From Candidatus Dojkabacteria bacterium CG_4_10_14_0_2_um_filter_Dojkabacteria_WS6_41_15 (GTDB lineage: Bacteria > Patescibacteriota > Dojkabacteria > GCA-002793355): a DNA stretch of 5,801 bases. Of this stretch, positions 5,164 through 5,801 are shown piece by piece. Every line of letters starts with the position of its first letter. Position 1 is the stretch's first letter. The stretch covers positions 1 to 5,801 of the forward strand of contig PFQB01000020.1 in NCBI GenBank assembly GCA_002793355.1, in the 5' to 3' direction. Under the pieces are notes generated by a model. That model did not search any database. It was not told where the DNA came from and saw only the letters and a program-made list of their open reading frames with translations. The translations under genes were made by a program, and so were the position numbers.

Positions 5164-5625
5164 TCAGCCTTTACTGATGATTTCTGCCGCTTGGGTTCCT
5201 GAAGGTGTGGTTATGGTCACCATTTCACCGATTTTTTTACCCATTACCGCTTTTCCAACGGGAGATTCGCCGGATAATTTGTTTGCGGTCGGATCTGCTT
5301 CCATAGTGGGGACAATCTTAACTTTCATGGTATTCCCATTCATTTTTAAAGTGACCTCGTCGCCAAGGCGGATAGTGTCAGTTTTCTTTCCAGATTCCTC
5401 GACAAGCAATGCAGTTTTCATTAAAGAACGAAGTTCGGTTACGCGCATTCGTGCAATTTCCATTTCTTCTTTTGCCGTAATCCACGCATTGTTTTCGCTT
5501 AAATCACCATCTTCGCGGGCATTTGTCATTCTTTTCTTTATCTCTGGAAGAGAGTTTTTTAATAAATCTTTCAGTTCTAATTCAATTGCCTTAAAGCCAT
5601 CTTTAGTAAGGAATATATCGGCCAT
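5164..5625 (-). CDS. greA: Transcription elongation factor GreA
   Basis: GreA binds the secondary channel of RNA polymerase and stimulates cleavage of the backtracked transcript, rescuing stalled complexes. This protein has 153 aa, close to the 158 of E. coli. Residues ~1-75 form the N-terminal coiled coil with the tip GDLSEN, which keeps the catalytic acids Asp41 and Glu44. Residues ~80-153 form the C-terminal FKBP-like domain with EAD (~109-111) and the typical SPVGKAVMGKKIGE segment. The tip continues NAW where many GreA proteins have AEY, so Tyr48 is replaced by Trp. The start ATG has no Shine-Dalgarno site nearby. Expression is likely from the - strand promoter at 5687-5714, with a leader of about 55 nt. 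The gene converges on the CAP/membrane-protein unit. Confidence 0.95.
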   Translation of the reverse strand: MADIFLTKDGFKAIELELKDLLKNSLPEIKKRMTNAREDGDLSENNAWITAKEEMEIARMRVTELRSLMKTALLVEESGKKTDTIRLGDEVTLKMNGNTMKVKIVPTMEADPTANKLSGESPVGKAVMGKKIGEMVTITTPSGTQAAEIISKG

Positions 5626-5686
5626 GCTTTGTGAAAAATAAAGTTATTCGGGGTCAAGTGAAAATCCATTCTTTCTTACAGTTCTA

Positions 5687-5714
5687 AGTGTAGCAGAGAA
5701 AGTTGGGTTGTCAA
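5687..5714 (-). promoter_or_regulatory. Sigma70 promoter of greA
   Basis: On the - strand, a perfect TTGACA (5714-5709) lies 16 bp before TACACT (5692-5687), four of six matches. Transcription would start near 5680, giving greA a leader of about 55 nt. Confidence 0.62.
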
Positions 5715-5801
5715 GGGAACGTGTTAGATAAAAATTAGATGTCACCGAAATTCTCTGTGAGCTAAAAACGTGTCAAGCCCTTTCTGACCTGAGTGTTTTT
5801 A
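5715..5801 (-). other. Upstream edge with an isolated second -35-like box
   Basis: No gene is visible in this short end piece on either strand. A second perfect TTGACA on the - strand (5776-5771) lies 62 bp upstream of the first, but 17 bp further on there is only GAATTT, a poor -10. It may be a weak tandem greA promoter or chance. Confidence 0.25.

Noticed and set aside
5177..5641. 154-codon + strand frame
   Set aside because: It is an exact antisense shadow of greA, which is clearly coding by its motifs.
5577..5669. 30-codon upstream frame on the - strand overlapping the greA start
   Set aside because: It has only a weak AAGAAAGA before its ATG and no recognisable peptide; possible, but it cannot be told from chance.

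Overview
The window looks like a piece of a compact bacterial chromosome with moderate to low G+C. It holds six complete genes: five on the + strand (RNase Y, an HU-type DNA-binding protein, an alpha/beta hydrolase, a secreted CAP-domain protein anchored by a C-terminal membrane hairpin, and a polytopic membrane protein) and one on the - strand (GreA). TGA is used as a stop at 4379-4381 and again in greA, so the genetic code is standard and not the TGA=Gly code of Gracilibacteria/Absconditabacteria. Short proteins, short spacers and a YkwD-like CAP protein would fit a Patescibacteria/CPR genome, but this is inference; a low-G+C Firmicute-like lineage is not excluded.

Layout. Positions 1-372 carry no convincing gene. 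They hold a good sigma70-type promoter (TTGACT-17-TACAAT, 63-91) whose expected start near 98 would give RNase Y a leader of about 275 nt that contains several hairpins and ends near a perfect 10+10 bp palindrome (313-333). RNase Y (373-1887) is followed after 9 bp by a near-consensus promoter, a strong Shine-Dalgarno site and the HU gene (1956-2228), closed by a textbook intrinsic terminator. The hydrolase (2306-2980) begins immediately after that terminator. Its stop codon lies inside a 15-bp hairpin, which is followed by a cluster of tiny hairpins (3007-3071). The CAP gene (3095-4381) and the membrane-protein gene (4378-5061) overlap by ATGA and form a two-gene unit. The gap between the convergent membrane-protein and greA genes is filled by a degenerate 7-bp repeat that folds back on itself. 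The greA promoter lies at 5687-5714 on the - strand.

How it works together. RNase Y (mRNA decay), HU (nucleoid) and GreA (rescue of stalled RNA polymerase) are housekeeping information-processing genes, while the CAP/membrane pair is probably a cell-surface unit of unknown role. Two kinds of gene start are visible. HU has a -35/-10 promoter plus Shine-Dalgarno site. The hydrolase and CAP genes instead have an extended -10 (TGTTRTAAT) ending exactly 6 nt before the ATG and no usable Shine-Dalgarno site, which predicts leaderless mRNAs. The most noteworthy observations are this repeated leaderless-start architecture, the long structured leader of RNase Y, the mini-hairpin cluster and the heptad-repeat spacer.
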